Assembly: GCA_030490835.1 (NCBI GenBank)
Contig: CM059971.1
Span: 39,294,012-39,358,011 of the forward strand
Direction of reading: 5' to 3'
DNA length: 64,000 nt
Source of the DNA: Annona cherimola
Lineage: Eukaryota > Streptophyta > Magnoliopsida > Magnoliales > Annonaceae
The notes below the pieces were generated by a model, which saw nothing but the letters and a program-made list of their open reading frames with translations, did not search any database and was not told the DNA's origin. Numbering within the stretch: the stretch's first letter is position 1; each line of letters starts with the position of its first letter. Shown piece by piece: positions 44,700-55,181 of the stretch. Made by a program: the position numbers and the translations under genes.

Positions 44700-45588
44700 A
44701 TGGTTAATACAAGGTCCAGGGTTAGAAAGAACAAGGGTAAAGAAGTGGCTACCGAAGTTCCTAGCCAACATGAAGTTGGTGAATCCAGTATGTCAAAAAG
44801 AGGTAGGCCTGGATTACAAGGGCAAAACCAGAGAAATCAACAAAGAAGGGCAGATGAAAGCCCAGAACCAATTAGAGAACAAGAGCGAAGTCAAGCTCAA
44901 ATGATTGAGGAAAGAGTAGCTTCGGTAGTAAAAGAAGCTATGCAACAAGCTACACATATTGGGCAACCCAAGCCGTAGATATAATATAAGGCTTGTGGGA
45001 GAGGACCTAAGAGGCTCAACTAGGAAATGTTGACAAAGAAGGACCCATTCCTATGGCTAACCCAGTTCCACCTACAGTGCCATAATGGATGACAATCAGT
45101 TAATGGAAGCAGATAGGAGGGCAATAAATGCATTTCTTTCACAATGGCCTCCTAAATTTTCAGGAGAACCCGACCCCGTCCAAGCTGAATAGTGGATGAT
45201 GGAGATTAGAAAATTGTTCAGGATATCTTCGTACAATGACAGACAAAAAGTGCTATGTGTCACTCATCTATTGATAAAAGATGCACATGAGTGGTGGAAA
45301 ATGATGCTGATCACTATGCCACACTCGGAGGAGGTGACGTGGCAGATGTTTGTAGAAGAATTTAATAAAGAGTATCTTTCAGTGGGTTTGCAGAGCCAGA
45401 AAGTTATTGATTTGAGAGGCTCTACCAAGGGAGAATGACAGTGACAGAGTATGCCACCAAGTTTAATGCCTTAGTGAGTTATGTACCATGTATTGCCAAT
45501 GTACCAGAGAATAAGGCACAGCGATTCCGGAAGGGACTAAGGCCCTATCTCAAAGAGAGTTTAGACCCTCTACTGATTAAAGACTATG
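44700..45588 (+). pseudogene. gag of chromovirus D, truncated
   Basis: MVNTRSRVRKNKGKEVA matches the basic start of the element C gag ([17 protein letters not shown]). MIEERVASVVKEAMQQAT matches its helical segment. After stops the sense continues with [40 protein letters not shown] and AHEWWKMMLITMPHSEEVTW, then a frameshift at about 45435 leads to [19 protein letters not shown]. It ends at LIKDY, where the LTR of element B starts. Confidence 0.85.
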
Positions 45589-46261
45589 TGATTAGTGGAA
45601 ATTAATAACATATTTTTATGGACATTTCATACCAATTTGGTAGGTAATTAATTGATATTAATATGAAATTTGGTTTAAAATGTAGATTTGCAACATTTGG
45701 GTATTAGATATTAATTTCAAGCAATTTAAACAAATTTTTATAATCTTTTGACTTGAAATTACATTCTATTTGTTGCCATGAAATTAAATGGGCTTTAAAT
45801 AATTTTTTATAACAATAACCCACTAATGATTTTTGAATTAATGATTTAAATATTTCATGAAGGTTTGCAATTTTAGCGAGTGAGTGGGCCCCGCATAAAT
45901 CAGCACCGTTCATTGTCTAATCTCCACAAGAAATCCTGGCCGTTGTCCAGCAAATAAAATCCATTTAATCAACGACCAGAATTTGCTCAAAGTAATTTAT
46001 GTGGATTAGCTGTCCCCACGTCCAAGCAGCATCACGTTAATGTGTGGCCCACCAAACCAAAGCAAAGCAACACCCATTAAAGCAACGTGAATACATATAA
46101 AATGCAGCAGCTCATTAAATTATCAAATGCATATTCATGTGAATATGTTGCCCATGTGTGGCCCACAAAATCAAACCAACGCAGCACCCATTAAAGCAAC
46201 GTAAAATGCAGCTGCTCATTTTATCATGATGGACCCCACAAGCCATCACGTCCATAAATCT

Positions 46262-46516
46262 AGCCATTCATTTTCCAGCAGCAAGATCATGTGTCCAGCA
46301 GGCTGTCCATCTTAGCCGTCCATCATGCATTAAAAGTTCAGCATCCAGCCATTCATTTTCCAGCAGCAAGATCACGTGTCCAGCAGGCTGTCCATCTTAG
46401 CCGTCCATCATGCATTAAAAGTTCAGCATCCAGCCATTCATTTTCCAGCAACAAGATCACGTGTCCAGCAGGTTGTCCATCTTAGCCGTCCATCATGCAT
46501 TAAAAGTTTAGCATCC
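46262..46516. repeat. 85-bp tandem repeat, three copies
   Basis: Units start at 46262, 46347 and 46432, each beginning agccattcattttccagca and containing gtccatcttagccgtccatc. Units differ by a few bases. The second and third carry cacgtg, while the first reads catgtg. They lie about 430-680 bp upstream of the TATA box. Confidence 0.95.
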
Positions 46517-46940
46517 AGAAAATTCACGTAGCTGTCTAGTTTCTTGCATTTAAGTTGTCCACAAATTTTAATATCCAGCAGCAATAGCCCATCACGTGAT
46601 CCAGCCATTCAAATTCAGCAGATCATTCATTTAGTGGACCCCACTAGCTGCATTTCAATTGATCCAGCCATCCACAACAAATCAGCAGCTCATTACAATA
46701 GCATTTCACGTGATCATGCAGCAACCATTTATGATGGACCCTACGTCCATAAATCCAGCACCAATATCACATTTCTCCATTTAAGTCACGAAATTCAGTA
46801 AGCCATGGACCCCACTAGCTGCCCATCATGTGAATACCAGTTGCAATAATGGATCCCACAAATCTAGCTGCCCATTCATGGATTTGTGGGGTCCACAGAA
46901 ATTGATGGAGATGGGGCCCACAACAATTGAGGTACGCAGC

Positions 46941-46948
46941 TATAAAAA
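46941..46948 (+). promoter_or_regulatory. TATA box of the element B LTR
   Basis: tataaaaa in the context ggtacgcagctataaaaaga, followed by a purine-rich agagag tract as in many plant LTR leaders. It is the only strong TATA box in the expected part of the LTR. Confidence 0.65.
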
Positions 46949-47990
46949 GAGAGTTGAAGAGAAAATTTTAACGGAGAGCGTACCGAAGCAGAAAATTCCA
47001 ACGAGCAGCATAAAGAAAATTTCCATCAGTTGGTTCCGAATTAGAGAGCTCCAGAGCAGAGAAAATTCACGGGCAGAAATTTGAGAGAAAAAAGAGAGAG
47101 CAAGGAGGTGGAGAGCACAGAAAAAAGGCGAACCGGCAAGTTGAGTGGAGCGGTCGACACACCATCGGGGCTTCAAACCAATAAGCTTTTCTATCTTTTT
47201 CCTTTTTAATTTTAATTGTCTTGTTTAAGATGGATTATAATTTTAATTTTATTTTGGACCTAAACATGCTTGGCTAAACTCTAAATCTAGGGTTTAGAAT
47301 GTAGCATGCATACAATGTAGCGTGGTATGGGTTTTTAATTTATTTATGATAGATATTATTGTTAATTTAATATCTTGTGATTTTTATGCTTGCTTTGTGC
47401 ATAGGCCCGTACTTTGGCATGATTCTATATATTAGGTGATGGAACCGAGAGGTGGAAACCTAATATACGATAATCAAGATATTAAACCTGGAAATTTAAG
47501 ACCATGAGAATAGGCATGGTGACCTTAAGGAATTCCATGAACAAACCATAGAACTTAATGGATTCTAATTAACTTAATCCTATGAGAATAGGTGGTTAAG
47601 AAAATTAGGGCACGCCTTGTAGGTTTCGAGAGAAGGTGCAAGGATAATTTAGGGTTTGTTCTCCTTTAATAAACAATATCTAGATTAAATTATTATACCA
47701 CTACCCGTTGCAAAAGATGCATGTGAAATCCTAGACCCTAGGTACTCGCATTCTTATTTTCTCTACTCATTTTAATTTGTAATTTTCTCTTCCCATTTTG
47801 TTTATTTCCTTTCTCTTTTATTTACTGTATTTTCTCTCCACTTTTCTATTTTATTTGCTATATTCTCTCCATATCCGACACGAAAGCGTTTAAAAGCAAA
47901 ATTTATAGTCCCGAATTCCCTGTGGATCGATAATTTATATACTACAATTTACGACTCGTGCACTTGTGGTGAGATTGCGAACAAGTATTT

Positions 47991-48008
47991 TGGCGCCGTT
48001 GCCGGGGA
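47991..48008 (+). other. Primer binding site of element B (tRNA-Asp type)
   Basis: TGGCGCCGTTGCCGGGGA, identical to that of element N. Confidence 0.9.
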
Positions 48009-48210
48009 CTTCGGTGTTACTTTAAATTTTATTTTTAGATACTTTCTTTTTTTTATTCTGAATTAGCTAGTTAAGCTTTGTATGCACCCACATACTCGAA
48101 ACTTTGCAAAATAACTAGCTAAAACAGTCTTTGTTGCTGACCCTGATATTGAATGTTCTCTTAGGAGAAGAATTCATGACTACAAGCAGCAGAAATATTC
48201 TGAAGACAAC

Positions 48211-49580
48211 ATGGCGGAACGTAGTATTCCAAACCCGCCACAACAAGAGCAGGAGGAAGGCCAGGCCGAGAACAACGCTCCTCCAAGAAGAATGACTCTT
48301 ACCGATCGAAACCACCCGAACCCTCGTGGATTCCGATCATGCATAGTTGAACCAGAGATCGATGGAAGAAATTTTGAACTAAATCCCGATCTTATTCGGA
48401 TGGTTCAACAGGACCAATTTAAAGGACTACCCTCTAAAAATCCAATTGTACATATCACTAAGTTCCTGCAGTAGTGCAACACAATCAGGGTGCAAAACAT
48501 GCCACGCGAGGTAATTCGTTTGCAGCTTTTCTTATTTTCTCTTCGAGACAGGGCAAGTGAGTGGTTCTATTCTATGCCGCCCGACACTTTCAACACATGG
48601 GATGAGCTCTCTATAGCATTCCTGGAAAAATTCTTTCCACCAAATAAAACCAGGAAAATCAGAGACGAGATCAATCAATTCGTCCAAAAAGATGGTGAAA
48701 CCCTATATGATGCGTGGGAGAGGATGAAAGATCTGCAGCGTAAGTGCCCTCATCATGGCATCTTGCAAGGAGATATTATTGAAAATTTTTTCAATGGACT
48801 CGATCGACCTAGCAGAAGCGCCCTCAATTCAGCCGCTAGTGGCCGATTCATGCGACTCACTGACGAAGAGGCTCTCAAACTCCTCGATGATTTAGCCCTT
48901 TATGATTCTCAGTACGGCGATGTCCGAGGAACCTCTCGGCGAGGAAATGTATATGATATCGAATTCATACATGCTATACATGATAAACTTGATAAAATTT
49001 TGCAGCAAAAGAAGCAAGAATCCAAGGACCAGAATGCATCTTCTTCTGGACACATCTCATGTGAAATCTATGGAGCTTCATATTACACAATTGAGTGTAG
49101 TTTTGCCATTAAAGACACCATAGGTGGGCAAGCTAATGCAATCAATAACAGTATGATACTCGCACATATGGTAACCCTTACTCTAATACTTACAACCCTG
49201 GATGGAGGAACCACCCCAATTTCTCTTGGGAAAACCAGTTAAACACCCAAAATTTTGCTCAAAATAATAAGCCACCTAGTTTCCTTAGAAAATCACTGAA
49301 CCATCATTCATATCAAACCCAACAAGCCTTACCTGCACCACCTCAAGCACAACCCACTGAGTCCATGCTCAAAAATATCATTCTAATGCTCTAGAAAAAT
49401 GATGAAAGAATAGACCAGATGCAAACCCACATCAAGTTGCTTGAAAATCAAATTGCTCAGAATGCCACAGCCTCATCCTAAAGAAACTAGGGAAAACTTC
49501 CTAGCCAACCTGAAGTAAATCTTAGGGAGCAGGTGCAGGCAGTTACCTTGCGGAGTGGAAAGTAGCTCGACCCACCTCAA
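48211..49580 (+). pseudogene. gag of element B
   Basis: Starts MAERSIPNPPQQEQEEGQAE, with a TAG at about 48472 in the core. It resumes in frame with REVIRLQLFLFSLRDRASEW, FLEKFFPPNKTRKIRDEINQ, GETLYDAWERMKDLQRKCPH and LNSAASGRFMRLTDEEALKL. A frameshift near 49170 leads to NTYNPGWRNHPNFSWENQ. Stops near 49395 and 49480 precede the EVNLREQVQAVTLRSGK linker, a hallmark of Athila gag-pol. The capsid-like core is well kept. Confidence 0.9.
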
Positions 49581-50760
49581 ATGGTCACAAAAAATGATGT
49601 CGAGCAGAAAAAGAAGCAAGAAGAGGAGCCACAACCAGACCAATGGTTGAAAAGCCATATGTACCACAACCTCCTTACCAACCTCCTCTCCCCTTCCCAC
49701 AAAGGCAACGACAGGCTAAGCTCCAAAATAAATTCAAGAAGTTTATTTCTACTCTCAAGAACCTATCAATCAATGTGCCTTTTGATTGACATGCTTTCCC
49801 AAATGCCAGCTTATGGAAAATTTCTCAAGAACATGCTATCCAACAAAAGAAAACTCGAGGAGTACGAAACCATTTCACTCACTGAGAAGTGCAGCGCTAT
49901 TTTGCAGAACAAGTTACCTGAGAAGCTAAAGGACCCTGGAAGCTTCTCCATTTCATGTGCTCTTGGGTATGTCCAAATTAGCAAAGTACTATGTGATCTC
50001 GGAGCCAGTGTAAGTCTGATCCCATTCTCCATCTATAAAAAGTTGAACATGGGTGATCTAAAGCCAACGTCTATGTCTCTCCAATTGGCCGACCGATCAA
50101 TCAAATTTCCAGTCGGCATCCTTGAAGACGTTCCCTTAAAAGTAGGCAAATTATTCATCCCAGTTTACTTTGTAGTCCTCGACATGGAGGAGGATCACCA
50201 AATCCCAATCATTCTCAGACGACCTTTCTTAGCCACTGCTGGAGCCATCATAGACGTTAAGAATGGTCGACTCTCACTAACAGTTGGAGATGAAAAGGTC
50301 GAATTTAACCTTTCTGAGGCAACAAAACACCTATCAACTAATAACTCTTGTCTACGGGTCGACGTCATCAACCCTTTTCCGATCGAAGAAAAGGATGACC
50401 CGATAGAGGTATGTATCATTCAGAGTGCAACTATTGAAAATGATAACCCTAAACTGTCTGCTTGTGCAGCTCTCTTGGATGGAAGCCCTTTTATCTCACC
50501 TGCTGCCAACTCATCTCCTGGGAAGCTGGATATAGACTTTAATTCCTTTCCCTCGATAAAAACAAAGGAAGAAGCACCAAAGGTAGAACTCAAATCTCTT
50601 CCTAAAAATCTCAGGTATGCATTTCTTGGCCCAAACGATACTTATCCAGTCATAATCAACACAAATCTTTCCGAATCCCAATCTGATGAATTATTAACTG
50701 TACTAAGAAGACATAGGAAGGCAATTGGCTACAGCATTAATGACCTACCTGGTATCAGTT
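49581..50760 (+). pseudogene. Aspartic protease region of element B
   Basis: The frame 49581-51017 is open through this part. AYGKFLKNMLSNKRKLEEYE leads to ISCALGYVQISKVLCDLGAS, the D-L-G active site, then SLQLADRSIKFPVGILEDVP and IPIILRRPFLATAGAIIDVK. Catalytic Asp is present. The usual LGRPFL reads LRRPFL. The post-protease linker continues to about 50760. Confidence 0.9.
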
Positions 50761-51656
50761 CTTCTCTATGTATGCATAGAATTATAATGGAGGAAAATTG
50801 TAAGACAAGCATTGAACCTCTAAGGCGTCTGAATCCAAACATGAAAGAAGTGGTAAAAAAGGAAATTTTAAAACTTCTTAATGTCGGAATCATCTACCCT
50901 ATTTCTGATAGCAGTTGGGTAAGCCCAGTACATGTTGTACCAAAGAAAGATGGTATGACTGTCGTGAAAAATGATAAGAATGAACTTATTCCCATGAGGA
51001 CAATCACAGGTTGGTGAATGTGCATCGATCATCGTAAATTAAATATTGCCACCCGAAAGGATCATTTTCCTTTGCCTTTCATTGATCAAATGCTTGAGCA
51101 ACTTGCCAATCACTCTTACTTTTGCTATTTTGATGGTTACTCTGGCTACTTTCAGATTCTTATTCACCCACAGGATCAAGAGAAAACTAGTTTCACCTGT
51201 CCATACGACACTTTTGCATACAGACACATGCCTTTCGGTCTTTGTAATGCACCTGCTACTTTCAATGATGTGTGATGGCCATATTTTTTTATAACATTAA
51301 ACACATAATTGAGGTATTTATGGATGATTTTTTTATTTATGGTACTACATTTTGAATCATGCTTATCTAACCTATCTAAGGTTTTACAGAGATGCGAAGA
51401 AACCAACCTGGTTTTGAATTGGGAAAAATGTCTTTTCATGGTACAGGAAGGAATTGTATTAGGGTATTTAGTCTCAAGCAGAGGTATTGAGGTTGACCGG
51501 GTGAAAATAGAAGTCATTGAAAAACTACTGCCACCCAATTCGGTCAAAGAAATTCGGAGTTTCCTGGGACATGCCAGTTTCTATCGACGTTTCATTAAAG
51601 ATTTTTCTAAAATTGCTAAGCCACTGACTAACCTGCTCTCAAGATGTAAAATTTAA
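50761..51656 (+). pseudogene. Reverse transcriptase of element B
   Basis: MKEVVKKEILKLLNVGIIYP and SSWVSPVHVVPKKDGMTVVK lead to GW, then TGA (51015-51017) where Arg is expected, a C to T change. MCIDHRKLNIATRKDHFPLP, FDGYSGYFQI and HMPFGLCNAPATF follow. A frameshift near 51275 precedes the active-site segment, which reads EVFMDDFFIYG in its own frame, so both catalytic Asp codons survive. A stop follows. The frame from about 51360 gives NLVLNWEKCLFMVQEGIVLG and SFLGHASFYRRFIKDFSKIA. Confidence 0.88.
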
Positions 51657-52190
51657 TTTTTCTGATGACTGTTTAAATTCATTTTGCAGGTTAAAAGAAG
51701 CTTTGACCACTGCCCCAATTATACAGCCACCTGACTAGAGACTACCATTTGAGATCATGTGCGATGCAAGTGAACAAGCGGTTGGGGCAATTTTGGGTCA
51801 ACGGAAGGACAACAAACCCGTAGTGATTTATTATGCAAGCAAAACCCTAGATGACACTCAAGTCAACTATGCAACCACTGAAAAAGAATTATTAGCTGTT
51901 GTATTCGCTATTGATAAATTTTGTTCTTATCCTGTAGGGTCAAAGGTCATTGTCTACACGAACCACGCAGCCATTCACTATTTAATTGCCAAGAAAGATG
52001 GTAAACCAAGGTTGATTGACTGGATTTTGCTATTACAAGAATTTGACCTTGAAATCCGAGACAAGAAAGGCACAGAGAATGTGGTAGCTGATCATCTGTC
52101 GAGACTACCATCAACTGAGAAAATTGATCTAACTAAAAATGAGCAAATTAATGAGGAATTTCCCGATGAATCCCTGCTTGCACTTAAAGA
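51657..52190 (+). pseudogene. RNase H of element B
   Basis: After a frameshift near 51650 the frame 51757-52455 gives [15 protein letters not shown], then [20 protein letters not shown] and [32 protein letters not shown] closes the domain. The usual YTDH reads YTNH, so one catalytic Asp is Asn. Confidence 0.88.
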
Positions 52191-53213
52191 AATGTCAATG
52201 CCCTGGTATGGAGACATTGTTAATTACTTGGTCTGTAAAGAAATTCCATCGAATTTCAACTATCAACAGAAAAAGAAATTCATGGCAGACGTGAAATACT
52301 ACATATGGGAGGACCTATACCTTTACAAAAGATGCGGTGACGGTTTGATTGCCGATGTGTATCAAATGAGGAAATCCAAAGCATTCTTTATCACTGTCAT
52401 TCTTCACCATATGGTGGACACGTGGGTCCCACTAAAACTGCAGCAAAAGTCCTAAATCAGGTTTCTTCTGACCCACTTTGTTCAAAGATGCTCGATCTTT
52501 TACACTAACCTGTGACAGGTGACAAAGGACAGGAAACATTTCAAAGCAAAATGAGATGCCACTTACAAGCATTCTCGAGGTCGAACCATTCGATGTCTGG
52601 GGCATGGATTTCATGAGACCTTTCCCATCCTCATTCAACAATAAGTACATACTTCTTGCGGTTGATTACGTAACTAGATGGGTGGAGGTGATTGCTTCTC
52701 CAACAAATGACTCACGGGTGGTTGCTAAATTCTTAAAATGCAACATTTTTACCAGATTAGGTGTACCACGAGCAATCATAAATGACGGAGGAAGCCGCTT
52801 CTATAACAAGCAAATGAAGCAACTGCTCAAGAAATATGGGGTCACACATAAAATCACCACCCCATACCATCCACAAACAAGTGGTCAGGCTGAAATCTCG
52901 AACCGCTAGATTAAACACATACTTGAGAAGACGGTATCCCAATCACGGCGAGATTGGTCAAGGCAACTCGATGATGCTCTTTGGGCATACCGCACTGCAT
53001 TCAAGACTCCGATCAGAACAACACCTTTCCGACTAGTCTATAGAAAATCATGCCACTTTGCCTGTAGAGCTGGAGCACAAAGCATACTGGGTAATCAAAT
53101 TTTTGAATTTTGATCTGAAATCTGCAGGAGAAAGGCGCCTACTACAACTTGATGAACTCGAGGAGATTCGACTCGACGCCTATGAAAATTCAAAGATGTA
53201 TAAGGAAAAGATG
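52191..53213 (+). pseudogene. Integrase of element B, truncated
   Basis: The N-terminal part ([32 protein letters not shown]) and a disrupted zinc domain precede the core: Asp in [10 protein letters not shown], Asp in [11 protein letters not shown] and Glu in SGQAEISNR, all present. A TAG follows immediately (about 52907). [15 protein letters not shown] is in another frame. The C-terminal part resumes with [20 protein letters not shown] and ends in YENSKMYKEKMK, where homology stops. Confidence 0.88.
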
Positions 53214-53278
53214 AAATTTTGCCATTGGATTGTACATGGATTTACTAGCCCAAGTTCAATAATCTTGATATATGTCTT
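53214..53278. other. Unassigned 65 bp between element B and next LTR
   Basis: Not recognisable as Athila integrase or LTR. The last five bases (gtctt) would be the target-site duplication of the LTR that follows. The other copy would be outside the window. Confidence 0.4.
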
Positions 53279-55181
53279 TGATGCGCACCAAGTGCTTGTT
53301 GTTAAGAGCACTATGATCACCAGCTTAATTAAAATTAACCGAAACACATTAAAGCTACCACTATGCGGGTGATAGTGTAGAATAACGGTGAGTCGGGTCG
53401 AATCCACAAAGAGGCGTTGTAGTTTTGAATTGTTTTTAAGGGAAAGAGAAGGTATAGAGAAGAGAGAAAAAGAAGTTAGAGAAAAAGAAATTAGAGAGAA
53501 AGGAGAAGAAATTAGAGAGATAAGAGAGAAGAGAGAGAAAGAGACGTTAGAGAGAAAAGAGAAAATAGAAGAAATTGGAGAGAAAAAATAAGAAAGAGAA
53601 AAGAATAGAAGAGTTGAAAAGAAAGCGAGACAAAAAGCTAAAATAAAAGAAATTATAATTCACTAACAACTGAATTAAAGTTATTCTAAGAAAGCAATTA
53701 AAGCTATGAAATTCAACTATTGAAACAGGAAAGAGAATTATATTAAATTTAATCTAAAAATTACAAAGCAGAAAATAAAGCAGTAAATCTAATCTTAAAA
53801 CTACAAATTAAAATTTAACAACTATGAAGCACTACAAACCATAAAGCAACAAAATTAAATTTTATCCCTAGCACCACCTCCTTGCTAGGGGTCCCACAAG
53901 ATGGGTCCCACCCAAGGGAAAGAGGGGATTGGTTGTTGTTGTGCGTGGGTCCTCTTGGGATGAGTGGAGGGCCCCTTTTATAGATATGTGAGGGACCCAA
54001 CGACTAAGCATGAATCCGATGAGGGATTCCTGCTTTTGCCTTCTATTTCGACGAAGAGGAGAAAAAATGCAGTGGCAAAATCTGCTGGCCGAAAATGTTC
54101 AGCTAGGTGCTTCCGAAATGGGTCCCCGTCTTCTTGGTTGTTAATGCTGATGGGAAGCTTGCCAGGCGGCTGAATTTCATGGAAGTTGGGCGATTGAGAA
54201 GGGGCTGGAAAATGGGTTGAATGGGCTACCGATTCTCGGTGCTCATTGCTGCTAAGGATGGCATGATCGGTGACGTGCCAACGGCTGACGAGGGCGGCGA
54301 GAGAAGAGTGCTAGGGATTGCTAAGAGAAAATGGAGGGTGGGTCTGTTCTCTGTTACAGTCAAACTGGGAACAAAATGAAAATAGCAAATTGATTTGGGG
54401 CAAGCCTAAAATTGGATTTTTTCGATTTGGTGGCTAGAAGCTTGGTTTAAATCAGAGGAGGTGGGCAGGGGCGGTTGAGTGTGGCTGAAGAAGGCTGGAA
54501 TTAACAAGGGCAGCTGGTTCTTCTAGTTTCATTGCTGTCATTTGGTTGGAGCTTTGGCCGGATGCAGGTTGCTTGGCATGGAGAAGAGAGCTGCTGCGAG
54601 ATTTGGTTTGGCTGACACGATTGAAGGTGGCGGCTTTGGACGGGGTTTTCTGCCATGGTTGCTGGTGACAGTGCTTGTTCGGGGTTGGACAAGTAGTCGC
54701 CGAAGATGGAGATGAAGCTGCTAGAGACGAAGGGATCGAGATGCTGGAGATGTAGCCGCTCAATCGACGCCGGAGATGGAGCACATGCGACTGGGTGGCC
54801 AGATCAATCAGAGGCTGGGTGAGAAGGTGATAGGTTGTTGTACCTGGACAGATGCTTTCTGGTGGGCCGGTGCTAGGATTTCTTGTAAAGGATATCGCCA
54901 ATGCTGCTGGAGAAGATGGGTTTGGCAAAAATCTTTAGTGGCTCTTGTTGCTGGAATTTTGGACGAGCTAAGAAGAGGAGGAATTTGGCATTGAAATCTG
55001 CTGGCCAAAATTCACTGCTGCCCATGCTTTGGCTGTGCTTCCATGGCTGCTGGTCGATTTTCGGTGGTTTGAAGATGGGTTGAAGTGGTTGGCGTGGAGA
55101 AGATTTGGAGCTGACTGAAATCGGTGATGAAGTGCTGCCATTTTAGAAAGATTTTGCCGTTTAGAGAAGGAAGGGGATTCG
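53279..55181 (-). mobile_element. N-family LTR, minus strand, partial
   Basis: Begins here with tgatgcgcaccaagtgcttg, the reverse complement of the N LTR end. It shares with N the terminal 130 bp, a purine (gaga) tract, the caagatgggtcccaccc block and the TATA region (53976-53982). Beyond 54050 similarity is only in style: both are GC-richer and full of ctgctgg and ggcagc words. No primer site lies to the left, so it is a solo LTR or the 3' LTR of an element whose body is to the right. It is interrupted at 55182 by element C. Confidence 0.75.

Larger units (their letters stand above)
43203..45588 (+). mobile_element. Truncated Tekay-like chromovirus D
   Basis: A plus-strand fragment with a tRNA-Met-type primer site (tgatatcagagc, 43211-43222, one mismatch), an identical tail gcatggattggtaaatagg as in element C, a long leader with an acidic ORF, and gag up to LIKDY. 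Its 5' LTR is absent: the primer site directly abuts the LTR stub of element A. Its gag is broken at 45588 by element B, and the rest is not in the window. Confidence 0.8.
45589..47983 (+). repeat. 5' LTR of element B
   Basis: Begins TGATTAGTGGAAATT and ends GAGATTGCGAACA, eight bases before the primer site. The start was chosen because other Athila LTRs here start TGAT; TGTGATT at 45587 is an alternative. It contains three 85-bp tandem repeats, several CACGTG words and a TATA box. Confidence 0.82.
45589..53213 (+). mobile_element. Athila-type element B, 3' truncated
   Basis: Plus-strand element with a 2.4-kb 5' LTR, the tRNA-Asp-type primer site, gag, protease, RT, RNase H and integrase in order. 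It stops abruptly in the integrase C-terminus at about 53213 with no polypurine tract or 3' LTR. It inserted into the gag of chromovirus D, and ctatg at 45584-45588 would be its left duplication, but the partner is lost. Proteins are about as decayed as those of A. Confidence 0.88.

Noticed and set aside
53400..53600. Charged protein of Glu, Lys and Arg at 53388-53591
   Set aside because: It is the translation of the purine-rich gaga tract of the LTR.
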